NCBI GenBank assembly: GCA_013299105.1 | Contig: JAAFJY010000025.1 | Span: 58,236-122,235 of the forward strand | Length of the DNA: 64,000 bases | DNA from: Chitinophagales bacterium | Lineage (GTDB): Bacteria > Bacteroidota > Bacteroidia > Chitinophagales > Saprospiraceae | Direction: 5' to 3' | Shown here: piece after piece, positions 46,147 through 54,551 of the stretch | Layout of the letters: the number at the start of each line of letters is the position of its first letter | Numbering within the stretch: the stretch's first letter is position 1 | Translations under genes and position numbers: made by a program | Notes under the pieces: generated by a model | The model's database searches: none | The model's input: the letters and a program-made list of their open reading frames with translations, nothing else | What the model was told of the DNA's origin: nothing

Positions 46147-46480
46147 CACATGTTTAATTTTTTTGTTTGTCATAAAATGGCCTAATTTCGCCTCATCCTT
46201 ATAAAAAAGGTCTTGAGGAAAATGCTCACACGAAGCGTAAAAAAATAAGGTGGACAGGTTTGGGTTTAGTGAAAAAAGGTCACTACCTGTTTAAGCAACT
46301 GGATGAAAGGATTTGTGTTCTTTTTTTGCTAAACCTCAAAAGCAAAGATATCCATCTTATTGTAGCTCAAATACTCATTGTGCACTGCATGACTCCACAT
46401 TCCTTGCTAACTTTCAAAAAAGGTTTGGGCAAAATTCGGCTCGTTTTCTGCCTAAACCTCCTGTATTCAAATACGCTCCT
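46143..46480 (-). mobile_element. family C element, copy 2, interrupted by family B
   Basis: Read on the minus strand it matches 8543-8705 from its GGAGCGTATTTGAA end to its TTAAACATGTGCTA end. The match is split at a TGAGCATTTT site by the 144-bp family B element at 46232-46375. Possible target duplication is CTCA or TCA at the junctions. The stop TAG of the porin gene (46144-46146) lies at its outer end. Confidence 0.75.
46232..46375 (+). mobile_element. family B element, copy 3, nested in family C
   Basis: 144 bp, with ends GAAGCGTAAAAAAATAAGG and AGCTCAAATACT. It is near-identical to 14504-14649, so it is a younger insertion than the family C copy that it splits. Confidence 0.75.
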
Positions 46481-46524
46481 GTAACGAAATTGATGGATCA
46501 AAACCAAACAAAGTTTTCTATAAC

Positions 46525-46869
46525 ATGACCGAATTTCCACCCTGTCCCCTTTGCAAATGCGAATTTACTTATCCAAGTGGCAATTTGTTGACTTGCCCGG
46601 AGTGCTTTCACGAATGGGATCCTGTTGAGGCTCCGTCTGCTTCTGATAGCGAGCGCTTAATCGTATTGGATGCCAATGGCAATGAACTCCAAAACGGGGA
46701 TTCGGTGATTGTGGTCAAAGACTTGCCCGTCAAAGGTGCGCCCAAACCCATCAAGGCCGGTACCAAAGTAAAGAACATCCGCATCACCGAAGGAGACCAT
46801 AACATTGACTGTAAAATTGAAGGTTTTGGCTCAATGGGCTTAAAGTCGGAGTTTGTGCGAAAGGCTTGA
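46525..46869 (+). CDS. YjdM/PhnA-like zinc-ribbon protein
   Basis: 114 residues. The N-terminal zinc ribbon [13 protein letters not shown]...[10 protein letters not shown] has four cysteines. The C-terminal SH3-like PhnA domain carries [25 protein letters not shown] and [21 protein letters not shown]. The family was once linked to phosphonate use, but the function is not established. It stands alone, convergent with the next gene. Confidence 0.92.
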   Translation: MTEFPPCPLCKCEFTYPSGNLLTCPECFHEWDPVEAPSASDSERLIVLDANGNELQNGDSVIVVKDLPVKGAPKPIKAGTKVKNIRITEGDHNIDCKIEGFGSMGLKSEFVRKA

Positions 46870-46891
46870 TGCAGGGATAGAATCACCATAT

Positions 46892-47215
46892 TCAAATCCA
46901 AACCACCGCCTCAACAACTGCATCAAGCTGTAATTGCTGGGTCCGCCTCACTTCAGCTTTGATGGGCAACAAGTAAGTGTGCTTTTTGGCATCGTACCAA
47001 ATGGCAGTTTTCCATTCCTGCTCGCCAATCAAGGCCGTGGCCTTGAGCCTGCCCCAGCCCTCTTCCTCGGTTTTGAACATGGCTCTGATTTCAGCTGATA
47101 AATTTTCAGGTAAGCTGACGAAATGCCAGCCTCCTGCTCCGGTATAGCGCCAAAGTGGGGCTGAAAATGCATATTTTACGCCTTTGTACATGTTTGGATC
47201 TTTGTTTGAGTACAA
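46892..47215 (-). CDS. DUF1905 protein
   Basis: 107 residues. The small beta-barrel domain DUF1905 shows FSAPLWRYTGAGGWHFVSLPENL, WGRLKATALIGEQEWKTAIWYDAKKHTYLLPIKAEVR. A second in-frame ATG (residue 9) is also possible as start. The function is unknown; DUF1905 proteins often occur next to YdeI-type proteins, which are not seen here. Confidence 0.88.
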   Translation of the reverse strand: MYSNKDPNMYKGVKYAFSAPLWRYTGAGGWHFVSLPENLSAEIRAMFKTEEEGWGRLKATALIGEQEWKTAIWYDAKKHTYLLPIKAEVRRTQQLQLDAVVEAVVWI

Positions 47216-47303
47216 AATTCAGGCGGCATGGGTTGAGTTGTCTGTATGATAAAGTTTTGCCAAAATCTTTTAGTCTGAAAAGAAGAACTTTCACCTCCAC
47301 CCC

Positions 47304-47333
47304 TTGCCCCATTCCAAAATCCCCTTACCTTTG
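47304..47333 (+). promoter_or_regulatory. promoter of the B12 riboswitch/btuB unit
   Basis: TTG (47304-47306), 19 bases, TACCTTTG (47326-47333): an exact Bacteroidota housekeeping promoter. Transcription should begin about 47340, right at the 5' end of the riboswitch. Confidence 0.82.
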
Positions 47334-47340
47334 CCTCCGA

Positions 47341-47690
47341 TCAACGGTTTTTCCGCTGCCCAGTCTGGCCAGTGGGATGAAAAGGGAATCAGGTGCAAAA
47401 CCTGGGCTGTCCCCGCAACTGTAAGTTTCGTAAACATGCGTGACGATACATTTCGCCACTGAAGTCAAGCGGATGTTTAAACTAGGTGATCTTTCAAAAA
47501 TAGGAACGTTTTCGACCAATCAAGGCACAAAAAGCGGAGTTATGCAGCGCATAATGAGCATTTTTGTAACGCAGATTGGGCGAAAAGGGGCCATTTTTGT
47601 TGATCAGATAGATAAAACAAACGCTTAAAGCCAACTTTGGGAAGGCGCGCCATGCAGAAACAAGCCAGGAGACCTGCCGCTGATAATCCT
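47341..47690 (+). promoter_or_regulatory. cobalamin riboswitch, enlarged by an inserted repeat
   Basis: The class I cobalamin aptamer is recognised from GGTTTTTCCGCTGCCCA, GGGAATCAGGTGCAAAACCT, GCTGTCCCCGCAACTGTAAG, GCCACTG (ending at 47461), GGGAAGGC (from 47639) and the B12 box AGCCAGGAGACCTGCC (47663-47678). The region between GCCACTG and GGGAAGGC, normally a short P6 hairpin, holds 177 bp. P6 pairing remains possible as GAAGT (47461-47465) with ACTTT (47634-47638). It controls btuB and probably cobT, lowering expression when B12 is ample. Confidence 0.92.
47467..47626 (+). mobile_element. family C MITE-like element, copy 3, inside the riboswitch
   Basis: 160 bp with ends AAGCGGATGTTT and AAACAAACGCTT, which pair imperfectly. 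The internal GCGGAGTTATGCAGCGCATA and ATGAGCATTTTT blocks match copy 1 at 8543-8705. It lies in the loop of P6. Confidence 0.78.
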
Positions 47691-47716
47691 TAGCTACTGC
47701 CCGCGGAGGACGGGTT

Positions 47717-47780
47717 GAGCCGAGTGCATACACTTTTATGTTGCATCGGAATGGGTTTTGTGCTGCCTGACACTCGGCTG
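47717..47780 (+). promoter_or_regulatory. riboswitch expression-platform hairpin
   Basis: GCCGAGTG (47719-47726) pairs with CACTCGGC (47771-47778). A further GGTGTCAGCTC segment may compete. No strong U-run follows directly, and the 3' arm is 43 bp before the btuB start, so control at translation start is more likely than termination (inference). Confidence 0.5.
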
Positions 47781-47820
47781 GTGTCAGCTCTGGGCAATAC
47801 CTTTTCGCTATTTTTTTCTC

Positions 47821-49812
47821 ATGCGTAGTTTTCTTTTCAAGGGGAAACAAGCCCTGGTATTGGGCTTGTCATTACTGGCTATTTGCAGTAGCTTAGGTGC
47901 TCAAAACGATACCTTGAGCATCCAAAACCTAGACCCCGTAGTGGTCACTGCCACCAAATATCCGCTCAAACAATCGCAAACGGGTAAGGTATTGAGCATC
48001 ATCGGACGAGAATTTTTGGAAAAATCGGGCGGCCAAAGCCTCGCCGAATTGCTCAATCGCCAAGTGGGCATCCAAATTGTGGGGGCCAACAATGCCCTGG
48101 GCACCAACCAAGACATCTACCTGCGCGGGGCCAATCCGGGCTACACCCTCATCTTACTGGATGGGGTTCCCGTTTATGATCCGTCCAACATCAACAATGG
48201 TTTTGACCTCAACCTCATTCAAGTCGATCAGGTCGAACGCATCGAAATCCTCAAAGGCGGGCAATCGACCCTGTACGGCTCGGATGCCCTGGCTGGGGTG
48301 ATCAACATCATCCGCAAACGCTCGGCCAAAGGTGCGCTGGAGGCCAGTTCCATTTTATCGGCGGGCAGTTACGGGACTTTCAGGGGGAATTTGAGTCTCG
48401 CTGCTCAAAGTGCCAAAACCTATTTCTCGGCCCAGGCCAGTGGCTTGGGTTCGCGGGGTTTTTCAACGGCTTTTGACCAAGACAACAAAGGAAATTTTGA
48501 CCAAGACGGCTTTGGTCAGTACAATTTAAATGGCCGGATTGAACATGCCCTCCTCCCCTATTTGCGGGTGCTGGGTCAAGCCAATTACGACCAATACCAG
48601 GCCGACATCGACGCTGGTGCCTTCAAAGACGACCTGGATTATACTTTCAGCAGCAAAAACTTCAGCCTGAGTTCAGGGCTCTTGTACCAACGCGAACGCC
48701 TGCAGTTGACCCTCCAATACACCCGCAACCGCAACGAGCGCCTTTTTCTCGACGATTCGACCAATGTGCCCCTGGGGGCCTTTGCCAAATTCCAAGAGGG
48801 CTTGTACCGTGGAAGTTCAGATTTTGCGGAGTTGTATGGCAATTTCAATTTGGGCAAAAAAGCTCAATTGCTGCTGGGGCTGGAAAATCGCCGCCAAAAC
48901 ACCACCCAGACTTACCTTTCCATCAGTGATTTTGGGGCCTTTCTGGAAGGTTTGAACCAAAATGATACCCGGACCAATCTTTTCAGCAGTTTTGCATCAC
49001 TCAACTTGCAAAACCTGGGCATTTTTGGCTTCGAAATAGGTGGCAGGGGCAACTGGCACAGCATTTTTGGCAGCCAGTTTACCTATACTTTGAATCCTTA
49101 TTTGCTGATGGGGCAAGGGCGCTACAAGGTTTTTGGCAACCTGTCGTCCAGCTTCAAAGCGCCTACGCAATACCAGTTGTTTTCGCCTTATGGCAATCCG
49201 GAGTTGAAAGCCGAAACGGGCGTAAACCTGGAATTAGGAGCCCAATGGTTTAGCAGCGACCGCAAGACCCAAGTAAGAGCCCTGTATTTTGCCCGTGAAA
49301 TCCAGGATGTGATCATCTTTACCAGCTTGAATGAGGCTCCTTTTGGCATTTACCAAAACTTCAACCTGCAAAACGACCAGGGTATCGAACTGGATGGCCA
49401 ATGGCAAAGTGGCAAATTCAGCCTGGCGGGCAACTACACCTACCTGACTGGCACGCTGAACACCACCCAAGCTAATGGCCGCGATACCAGCTACAACAAC
49501 TTGATTCGCCGCCCCAAAAATGCTTTGAACCTGCAAATGGGCTATCAAATCAACAAAAAATGGTCGGCCAACCTGAGCCTGCGCCGTATTGGCGAACGCC
49601 GTGACCTGGTGTTTGAAGAAGCTACTTTCAACACCAAGGAAATCAATTTGGCCGCATACTCCACCCTTGATTTGTACCAGCAATGGCAGTTCAACGAGCG
49701 CCAAATCTTGTTCCTGGATTTGAAAAACCTGGGTAATGTGCAGTATTTCGATATTGCAGGTTTCAATACCAGGCGCTTCAATTTTATGTTGGGTTGGCGT
49801 TGGCAAATGTAA
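47821..49812 (+). CDS. btuB: TonB-dependent vitamin B12 receptor
   Basis: 663 residues from the ATG at 47821 (MRSFLFKGKQALVLGLSLLAICSSLGAQ), which gives a proper signal peptide; the frame is open further upstream into the riboswitch. A TonB box-like region precedes the plug (VVVTATKYPLKQSQTGK, GQSLAELLNRQVGIQIVGANN, DIYLRGANPGYTLILLDGVPVYDPS, ILKGGQSTLYGSDALAGVINI). The barrel ends in FNFMLGWRWQM. The plug is BtuB-like and the cobalamin riboswitch upstream fixes B12 or a corrinoid as cargo. cobT follows 89 bp later. Confidence 0.93.
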   Translation: MRSFLFKGKQALVLGLSLLAICSSLGAQNDTLSIQNLDPVVVTATKYPLKQSQTGKVLSIIGREFLEKSGGQSLAELLNRQVGIQIVGANNALGTNQDIYLRGANPGYTLILLDGVPVYDPSNINNGFDLNLIQVDQVERIEILKGGQSTLYGSDALAGVINIIRKRSAKGALEASSILSAGSYGTFRGNLSLAAQSAKTYFSAQASGLGSRGFSTAFDQDNKGNFDQDGFGQYNLNGRIEHALLPYLRVLGQANYDQYQADIDAGAFKDDLDYTFSSKNFSLSSGLLYQRERLQLTLQYTRNRNERLFLDDSTNVPLGAFAKFQEGLYRGSSDFAELYGNFNLGKKAQLLLGLENRRQNTTQTYLSISDFGAFLEGLNQNDTRTNLFSSFASLNLQNLGIFGFEIGGRGNWHSIFGSQFTYTLNPYLLMGQGRYKVFGNLSSSFKAPTQYQLFSPYGNPELKAETGVNLELGAQWFSSDRKTQVRALYFAREIQDVIIFTSLNEAPFGIYQNFNLQNDQGIELDGQWQSGKFSLAGNYTYLTGTLNTTQANGRDTSYNNLIRRPKNALNLQMGYQINKKWSANLSLRRIGERRDLVFEEATFNTKEINLAAYSTLDLYQQWQFNERQILFLDLKNLGNVQYFDIAGFNTRRFNFMLGWRWQM

Positions 49813-49816
49813 TCGT

Positions 49817-49893
49817 AGTTGAAGGGTTGAAAAGTTGAAGGGTTGAAGAGAGAGCCCCTCTTTTCAACCCTTCAACATTTCAACTTTTCAACT
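49817..49893 (+). repeat. long hairpin of TTGAAGG/TTCAACC heptamers between btuB and cobT
   Basis: The left arm (49817-49850, four AGTTGAAGGG-type units) pairs with the right arm (49858-49893) over about 34 positions with a 2-base bulge and three mismatches. The loop is only GAGCCCC-like. There is no T-run after it. The cobT start codon follows 8 bp later, so the hairpin could affect its translation. Confidence 0.7.
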
Positions 49894-49901
49894 AAAAAAG
49901 C

Positions 49902-50936
49902 ATGCCAATCAGCACCATACCACCCTTGAACCGCTGCCTGGAAGCCCAAATCCAGGCCAAAATCGACGGCAAAACCAAGCCACCAGGCGCTTTGGGCCAA
50001 TTGGAAACCCTGGCCAAACAAGTGGCCCTGGTGCAAGGAAGTTTGAATCCTCAACTCACCAACCCGCACCTGATCGTGTTTGCGGGCGACCACGGCGTTG
50101 CCAGGGAAGGCGTGAGCCCTTATCCGCAGGAAATCACGGCCCAGATGGTCTTGAACTTCGTACGCGGAGGCGCGGCGATCAATGTTTTTTGTCGGCAAAA
50201 TGGGATCCAACTGAAAGTAGTGGACGCTGGGGTGAATGCTGATTTTGACCCCAATTTGCCCATCATCCACCAAAAAGTAGCCAAGGGTACCGCCAATTTC
50301 CTGCACGAAGCCGCCATGAGTGCACTCCAATGCCAAGAAGCCCTTGAAGCTGGTGCCGAACTGCTGCGCAAAATTCACACCGCAACCCAATGCAATGTGA
50401 TCGGCTTTGGCGAAATGGGCATTGGCAATACTTCGTCTGCCAGTATGTTGATGAGTGAAATTTGTGGCTTGTCCCTGGAAAAATGCGTAGGCCGCGGCAC
50501 CGGGCACGACGACGATGGCTTGCAGCGCAAACTCAATGTCCTACAAGCGGCCCAGGAAAAGCAGCAATTGTCAGCCCAAGCTGCCGATGCGTTGCAGGTC
50601 CTAAAAACTTTTGGCGGTTTTGAAATAGCCCAAATGTGTGGGGCCATGCAAGAAGCAGCAGCCCTGGGCATGTTGGTGCTGGTGGATGGCTTCATCGCCA
50701 GTGCGGCTTTTTTGGTCGCGCAAGCTATGCAGCCTAATTTAATGGATTATGCCGTTTTTTGCCACCGTTCAGCCGAGCAGGGGCATCGTTTGTTGCTGGA
50801 ATATTTACAGGCGCAGCCTTTGCTTGACCTGGGATTGCGCTTGGGCGAGGGCACGGCGGCGGCTTTGGCATATCCGCTTTTGCAAAATGCGCTGGCGTTT
50901 TTGGGGGAGATGGCGGAGTTTGGGGATTTGGGGTGA
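49902..50936 (+). CDS. cobT: nicotinate-nucleotide-dimethylbenzimidazole phosphoribosyltransferase
   Basis: 344 residues, the usual length. Family blocks are KTKPPGALGQLETLAKQVAL, VFAGDHGVAREGVSPYPQEIT, MVLNFVRGGAAINVFCRQNG, GFGEMGIGNTSSASML (catalytic Glu in the C-terminal part), GRGTGHDDDGL and LDLGLRLGEGTAAALAYPLL. It makes alpha-ribazole phosphate, the lower-ligand precursor joined by CobS. It forms the second gene of the riboswitch unit. Confidence 0.96.
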   Translation: MPISTIPPLNRCLEAQIQAKIDGKTKPPGALGQLETLAKQVALVQGSLNPQLTNPHLIVFAGDHGVAREGVSPYPQEITAQMVLNFVRGGAAINVFCRQNGIQLKVVDAGVNADFDPNLPIIHQKVAKGTANFLHEAAMSALQCQEALEAGAELLRKIHTATQCNVIGFGEMGIGNTSSASMLMSEICGLSLEKCVGRGTGHDDDGLQRKLNVLQAAQEKQQLSAQAADALQVLKTFGGFEIAQMCGAMQEAAALGMLVLVDGFIASAAFLVAQAMQPNLMDYAVFCHRSAEQGHRLLLEYLQAQPLLDLGLRLGEGTAAALAYPLLQNALAFLGEMAEFGDLG

Positions 50937-51016
50937 TTTATTTGCAAATAAGATATTCATTATCGAATTAAACAGGAAAAATTGCCACCCCTTGAATTAG
51001 AAACGATTACAACATC

Positions 51017-51913
51017 TTAGTTAACAGATCTAGCTAACCTTAGACCTGCTTTACTATCAGGTGACATCCCAAAACGATTAGCTACTCGGCAAGAACTGGC
51101 AAAGCTATCGTATGAGCCGCCACGCATAACTCGACCAGGACCCTTATCTGGGCCAATTGGCTGCGTTACAGGATACTCGGGATAAGATTCATAGATGTCC
51201 CAACACCATTCTTCGACATTTCCGCTCATGTCGTGTAATCCTAAATCATTTGGACTGTTAAGGCTACCTACTGGAACGGAAGAATATCTTCGAGAACCCG
51301 TGATGGCATAAGGCTTGGGTATGTAATCTGGCGCATCAAAGCTAATCTCTTTAGGATCAGCAATGTCTTTCCCATTCCCAAAACGTACTTTTTTGCCTCC
51401 ACCTCTTGCAGCATACTCCCATTCTGCTTCTGAAGGTAAACGGTAGCCATCGGCCCGCCATTCTGCTGTTACTTCATCTCCATTTCGTTGATAAACTGGT
51501 TGAAACCCATGCTGCTTACTTAACCAATTACAGTAATCTATTGCATCATGCCAAGTTATATCCTCTGCTGGATGTTTGTTGCTTAATAAACTGTCTAAAA
51601 TGTGAGAGTACTGTTTTTTTGTTTTTAATTGTTCGAAATTAATTTGTGAATCTATCTTCTGATGTAATCTACTCGGCATCTGAGATACAAGATAATGATT
51701 ATACTCTTCATTAGTTACTTCAAAAACGCCTATGTGATAAGTGTCTAAACTTACGTCGTGAACTGGCCGTTCGTCCCACTCATATTCTTTTAAATCCTGC
51801 ATAACATCACCCATTTTAAATTGACCTGCAGGAATTAGTTTTAATCTTGGAAGGGGCAATTTCTTGAGCATGAAACTTGAAATCGCTTTTGAGGTCAACT
51901 TATTATCTCGCAA
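51017..51913 (-). CDS. SUMF1/formylglycine-generating-enzyme-family protein A
   Basis: 298 residues from the ATG at 51913, which lies inside the upstream paralogue. The FGE-sulfatase fold shows LIPAGQFKMGDVM, VHDVSLDTYHIGVFEVTNEEY, DAIDYCNWLSKQHG, RLPSEAEWEYAARGG, DMSGNVEEWCWDIY and RGGSYDSFASSCRVANRF near the end. Of the two active-site cysteines of true FGE only the second position (SSC) is kept, so sulfatase activation is unlikely. No signal peptide is visible with this start. It overlaps the next gene by 19 bp. Confidence 0.88.
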   Translation of the reverse strand: MRDNKLTSKAISSFMLKKLPLPRLKLIPAGQFKMGDVMQDLKEYEWDERPVHDVSLDTYHIGVFEVTNEEYNHYLVSQMPSRLHQKIDSQINFEQLKTKKQYSHILDSLLSNKHPAEDITWHDAIDYCNWLSKQHGFQPVYQRNGDEVTAEWRADGYRLPSEAEWEYAARGGGKKVRFGNGKDIADPKEISFDAPDYIPKPYAITGSRRYSSVPVGSLNSPNDLGLHDMSGNVEEWCWDIYESYPEYPVTQPIGPDKGPGRVMRGGSYDSFASSCRVANRFGMSPDSKAGLRLARSVN

Positions 51914-52944
51914 AGATATACGCCTGTCTTTTTTTGTAAACTCACGTAAAATTTCTTGTTCAGGGGTCTATCATCTTCAAAACGACTACAACAATTTATT
52001 GATTCAAAAGTGATCCTACTAGAATCAACTTGATCAACAAAAATCTGGGCATGAAAAATTGACAAATCTTTGGGCAGTCTAGTATAGTTTCTTGCCATTC
52101 GAAACCCAGTCTTATAGTCATCTACAGATGGATTCATACTGCTCCTAAAATAAGACCTGCATTCGAATTCATCAGAACGCCATCCACCTCCACGTTTAGT
52201 CCGACGTTCGTAAGTATCCGAAAAAAAGTAATCCTTTTTCAAAAACTGCCCCTCAACATATTCACAATAGACGTCCCAGCAATACTCCGCTACATTTCCA
52301 CTCATGTCATACAAACCCAACTTATTGGGTAAACTAGAGCTCCCTACAATTCTTGGATTTGCTAGGGGTTTACGATATCGATCAAAATATTCATGTAATG
52401 ATGCATAGAAGTTAAACTGCCTATGATTTGCTTTATTTTTTCCATTACCATATCTAATTTTTTTACCTCTCTCTCGAGCTGCATATTCCCATTCTTTCTC
52501 AGTTGGAAGACGATAGCCATTTGCAAGGCTATCCATTACTACATTATTCCCTTTCTGCTTGTAAACAATCTGGTAACCATGTCTAATAATCAACCAATTG
52601 CAGTAGTTAATTGCATCACACCAACTAACATGGATAGCTGGTCGTTGCCCGCGCCCCTGATCATTATCATAGGGTTTATCCCGTCCGATGGCTTCACAAA
52701 AAAGATCATATTCAGTAAAAGTCACCTCATAAACGCCAATGTAAAAGGAATCGACACTGACATCCAAAACAATGGTGTCGGACACGTCCTTATCGCCCAT
52801 CACATTTCCCATTTTGAATTTTCCTCCTGGCACTAATTTCATTTGGGGACGAGGAATTTCTTTTTGTTGGGAAAAAGCGGGAAGGCAAAACAAGGTCATA
52901 CAGAATAAGTAAACTATTTTGATCAACTTCATTTTAAAGGGCAA
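51895..52944 (-). CDS. SUMF1/formylglycine-generating-enzyme-family protein B
   Basis: 349 residues with a signal peptide (IVYLFCMTLFCLPAFSQ). The FGE fold shows LVPGGKFKMGNVMGDKDVS, FYIGVYEVTFTEY, CDAINYCNWLIIRHGYQ, RLPTEKEWEYAARERGKKI, DMSGNVAEYCWDVY and RGGGWRSDEFECRSYFRSSMNP. Only one of the two FGE cysteines is present. About 55 extra C-terminal residues follow the fold. The product and that of the overlapping gene downstream are about the same length in the shared domain and clearly paralogous. Both are probably periplasmic or surface binding proteins. Confidence 0.88.
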   Translation of the reverse strand: MPFKMKLIKIVYLFCMTLFCLPAFSQQKEIPRPQMKLVPGGKFKMGNVMGDKDVSDTIVLDVSVDSFYIGVYEVTFTEYDLFCEAIGRDKPYDNDQGRGQRPAIHVSWCDAINYCNWLIIRHGYQIVYKQKGNNVVMDSLANGYRLPTEKEWEYAARERGKKIRYGNGKNKANHRQFNFYASLHEYFDRYRKPLANPRIVGSSSLPNKLGLYDMSGNVAEYCWDVYCEYVEGQFLKKDYFFSDTYERRTKRGGGWRSDEFECRSYFRSSMNPSVDDYKTGFRMARNYTRLPKDLSIFHAQIFVDQVDSSRITFESINCCSRFEDDRPLNKKFYVSLQKKTGVYLCEIIS

Positions 52945-53057
52945 ATTTTTGTTCAGCGTTAAAGATGCAAGTTTGAGTTGTTTTGGTCAATACCAATTGA
53001 AATTCTATGCTTGATTTTGTGCTTTTTTCCTGGTTGCGATGATTAATACAAAATTCT

Positions 53058-53210
53058 TACCCGACCGGAACCATCTCCCACGCGTTTGCAACGCGTAAAC
53101 TCAAGCTTGTTCAAAAACACTATTATCAGGTTTATCAAAACCCCAGAAGCACGTTACAACAGTGCGGAAACCCGGTGTCGGTCAGAGACCCGACACCAGC
53201 GGTTGTAAGC
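53058..53210 (-). repeat. family D element, partial copy 2
   Basis: It shares GGAACCATCTCCCACGCGTT, a TTGCAACGCGTAAAC palindrome half, GCACGTTACAACAGTGCGG and the GGTGTCGGTCAGAGACC/CGACACCAGC hairpin with 44371-44588 and 62935-63157. The terminal repeats are not preserved. It reaches to within 7 bp of the hydrolase stop codon. Confidence 0.65.
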
Positions 53211-53216
53211 CCTTCC

Positions 53217-54155
53217 CTAATCCACCTGAGAATAAGCCTCTCCAGATACCGCCTGGTTTTTCCCCAACAAACAAAGCAGAGATTGCTTCAAAAGTGGCCT
53301 TTGGGTCCAGAGCAAATCGTGTTTGGAGCCTTTGACGATGTACAAATCGGCCATGCTGGCGTTGATCAAGCGCTCTAAAGCGTAGTGGGCATTCGAAGGA
53401 AAAATCAGGCGGTCATCCGAACCGTGTAATACAATCACTTTGCTGCGAATTTTGTCCCATTGGTTCATGGCCACCAATTCGGCCCGGTGGCTGAGTTTTT
53501 CGGCGTTGGCGGTGTGGATCGAGCCGGGCACGAGCCAATTCAAGGCCCAGTGAAAAGTGGGGTAAGAAATCCAATAGGTAGTCTCCGCCCCAGGCTCCAA
53601 TGAAGCGGATTGTAGAAGCAGGCCATCAACCAAGTCGGGGTAATCCATCGCCAGCCGTGCCGCTACTGTACCGCCATACGAAGAGCCATGCACGATGATT
53701 TTTTGGTGCTGTTTGCGCTGCTGCCGCAACAACTGGGCAATGATCTCCGCCTGTTTTTTGACCGAAGTCACGGGTTTTCCATAGCCCGAATAGCCATAAC
53801 CAGGGCGGTCCACCGCCATCAACTTGGCTTCGCCCAACAAAACCGAATCCCGGAGTAAATCGATCCAAAAAGAGGAAGAAGCTGGTGCTCCGTGGATGAA
53901 TAGAATCAAGGGTTTCTTGTCATCACCGACCTCCACATAGCGCAGGTCCTGCCAGCCGTTTTCTATTTTTGAGGCTTTGGCGGGGTAGCCGTAGGCATTG
54001 TCCGAGAGTTTTTCTACAAAAGTCCGGTCGGTCAATCTGGCTTCCACCAAATCATACAAATAGGCCATGCCTGCTACAAAGAGCAGCAGTACATAAAAGC
54101 GCTTGCGGCGCAAAACTGGAAAAATATATCGGCGGATCATGTTTTGAGCATTCAC
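53217..54155 (-). CDS. membrane-anchored alpha/beta hydrolase
   Basis: 312 residues. One membrane helix lies near the N-terminus (about 16-36, FYVLLLFVAGMAYLYDLV). Features are LILFIHGAPASSSFW, MAVDRPGYGYSGYG, nucleophile elbow HGSSYGG, Asp in LHGSDDRLIFPS and a late VKGSKHDLLW with the His. The triad is complete. It resembles epoxide-hydrolase or haloperoxidase-like esterases. The substrate is unknown. Confidence 0.87.
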   Translation of the reverse strand: MNAQNMIRRYIFPVLRRKRFYVLLLFVAGMAYLYDLVEARLTDRTFVEKLSDNAYGYPAKASKIENGWQDLRYVEVGDDKKPLILFIHGAPASSSFWIDLLRDSVLLGEAKLMAVDRPGYGYSGYGKPVTSVKKQAEIIAQLLRQQRKQHQKIIVHGSSYGGTVAARLAMDYPDLVDGLLLQSASLEPGAETTYWISYPTFHWALNWLVPGSIHTANAEKLSHRAELVAMNQWDKIRSKVIVLHGSDDRLIFPSNAHYALERLINASMADLYIVKGSKHDLLWTQRPLLKQSLLCLLGKNQAVSGEAYSQVD

Positions 54156-54295
54156 TTCACAATAAAGAGCAAGTTGAATTGGAAAGCAACTGATTTTGGG
54201 TTGATGGCTGGATGCTGGGAACTTTTGAGTTCAACAAAACGTAGGTATTGATGGTTGTGAATATCGTACATTCTTACAGCTTTTTCAAGTATTCC

Positions 54296-54326
54296 TTGCA
54301 AGCAACCCGGAAATACCCTATTTTTG
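54296..54326 (+). promoter_or_regulatory. Bacteroidota-type promoter of tRNA-Arg
   Basis: TTG (54296-54298), 20 bases, TATTTTTG (54319-54326), 40 bp before the tRNA. Confidence 0.75.
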
Positions 54327-54366
54327 CGGGCGAAATGGAAAAACCACGCGTTTTTGCCTATTTCAA

Positions 54367-54440
54367 GGCCCCATAGCTCAGCTGGATAGAGCAACTGACT
54401 TCTAATCAGTAGGCCTCAGGTTCGAATCCTGATGGGGTCA
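54367..54440 (+). tRNA. tRNA-Arg(UCU)
   Basis: Acceptor GGCCCCA/TGGGGTC, D-arm GCTC-AGCTGGATA-GAGC, anticodon arm ACTGA-CTTCTAA-TCAGT (anticodon TCT), T-arm TCAGG-TTCGAAT-CCTGA, discriminator A. All helices are intact. The CCA is not encoded. Confidence 0.96.
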
Positions 54441-54476
54441 CACTCAAATAAGGCAGCTTTTGGCTGCATCAAGCTG

Positions 54477-54512
54477 AAAAGGGGCTGAAACGAAGGGTTT
54501 TGGCCCCTTTTT
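54477..54512 (+). terminator. terminator after tRNA-Arg
   Basis: AAAAGGGGC (54477-54485) pairs with GCCCCTTTT (54503-54511), ending in T5. Confidence 0.8.
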
Positions 54513-54551
54513 GTTTGGATATTTCCCAAGGTCAGCAATTTTGATCCTCTA

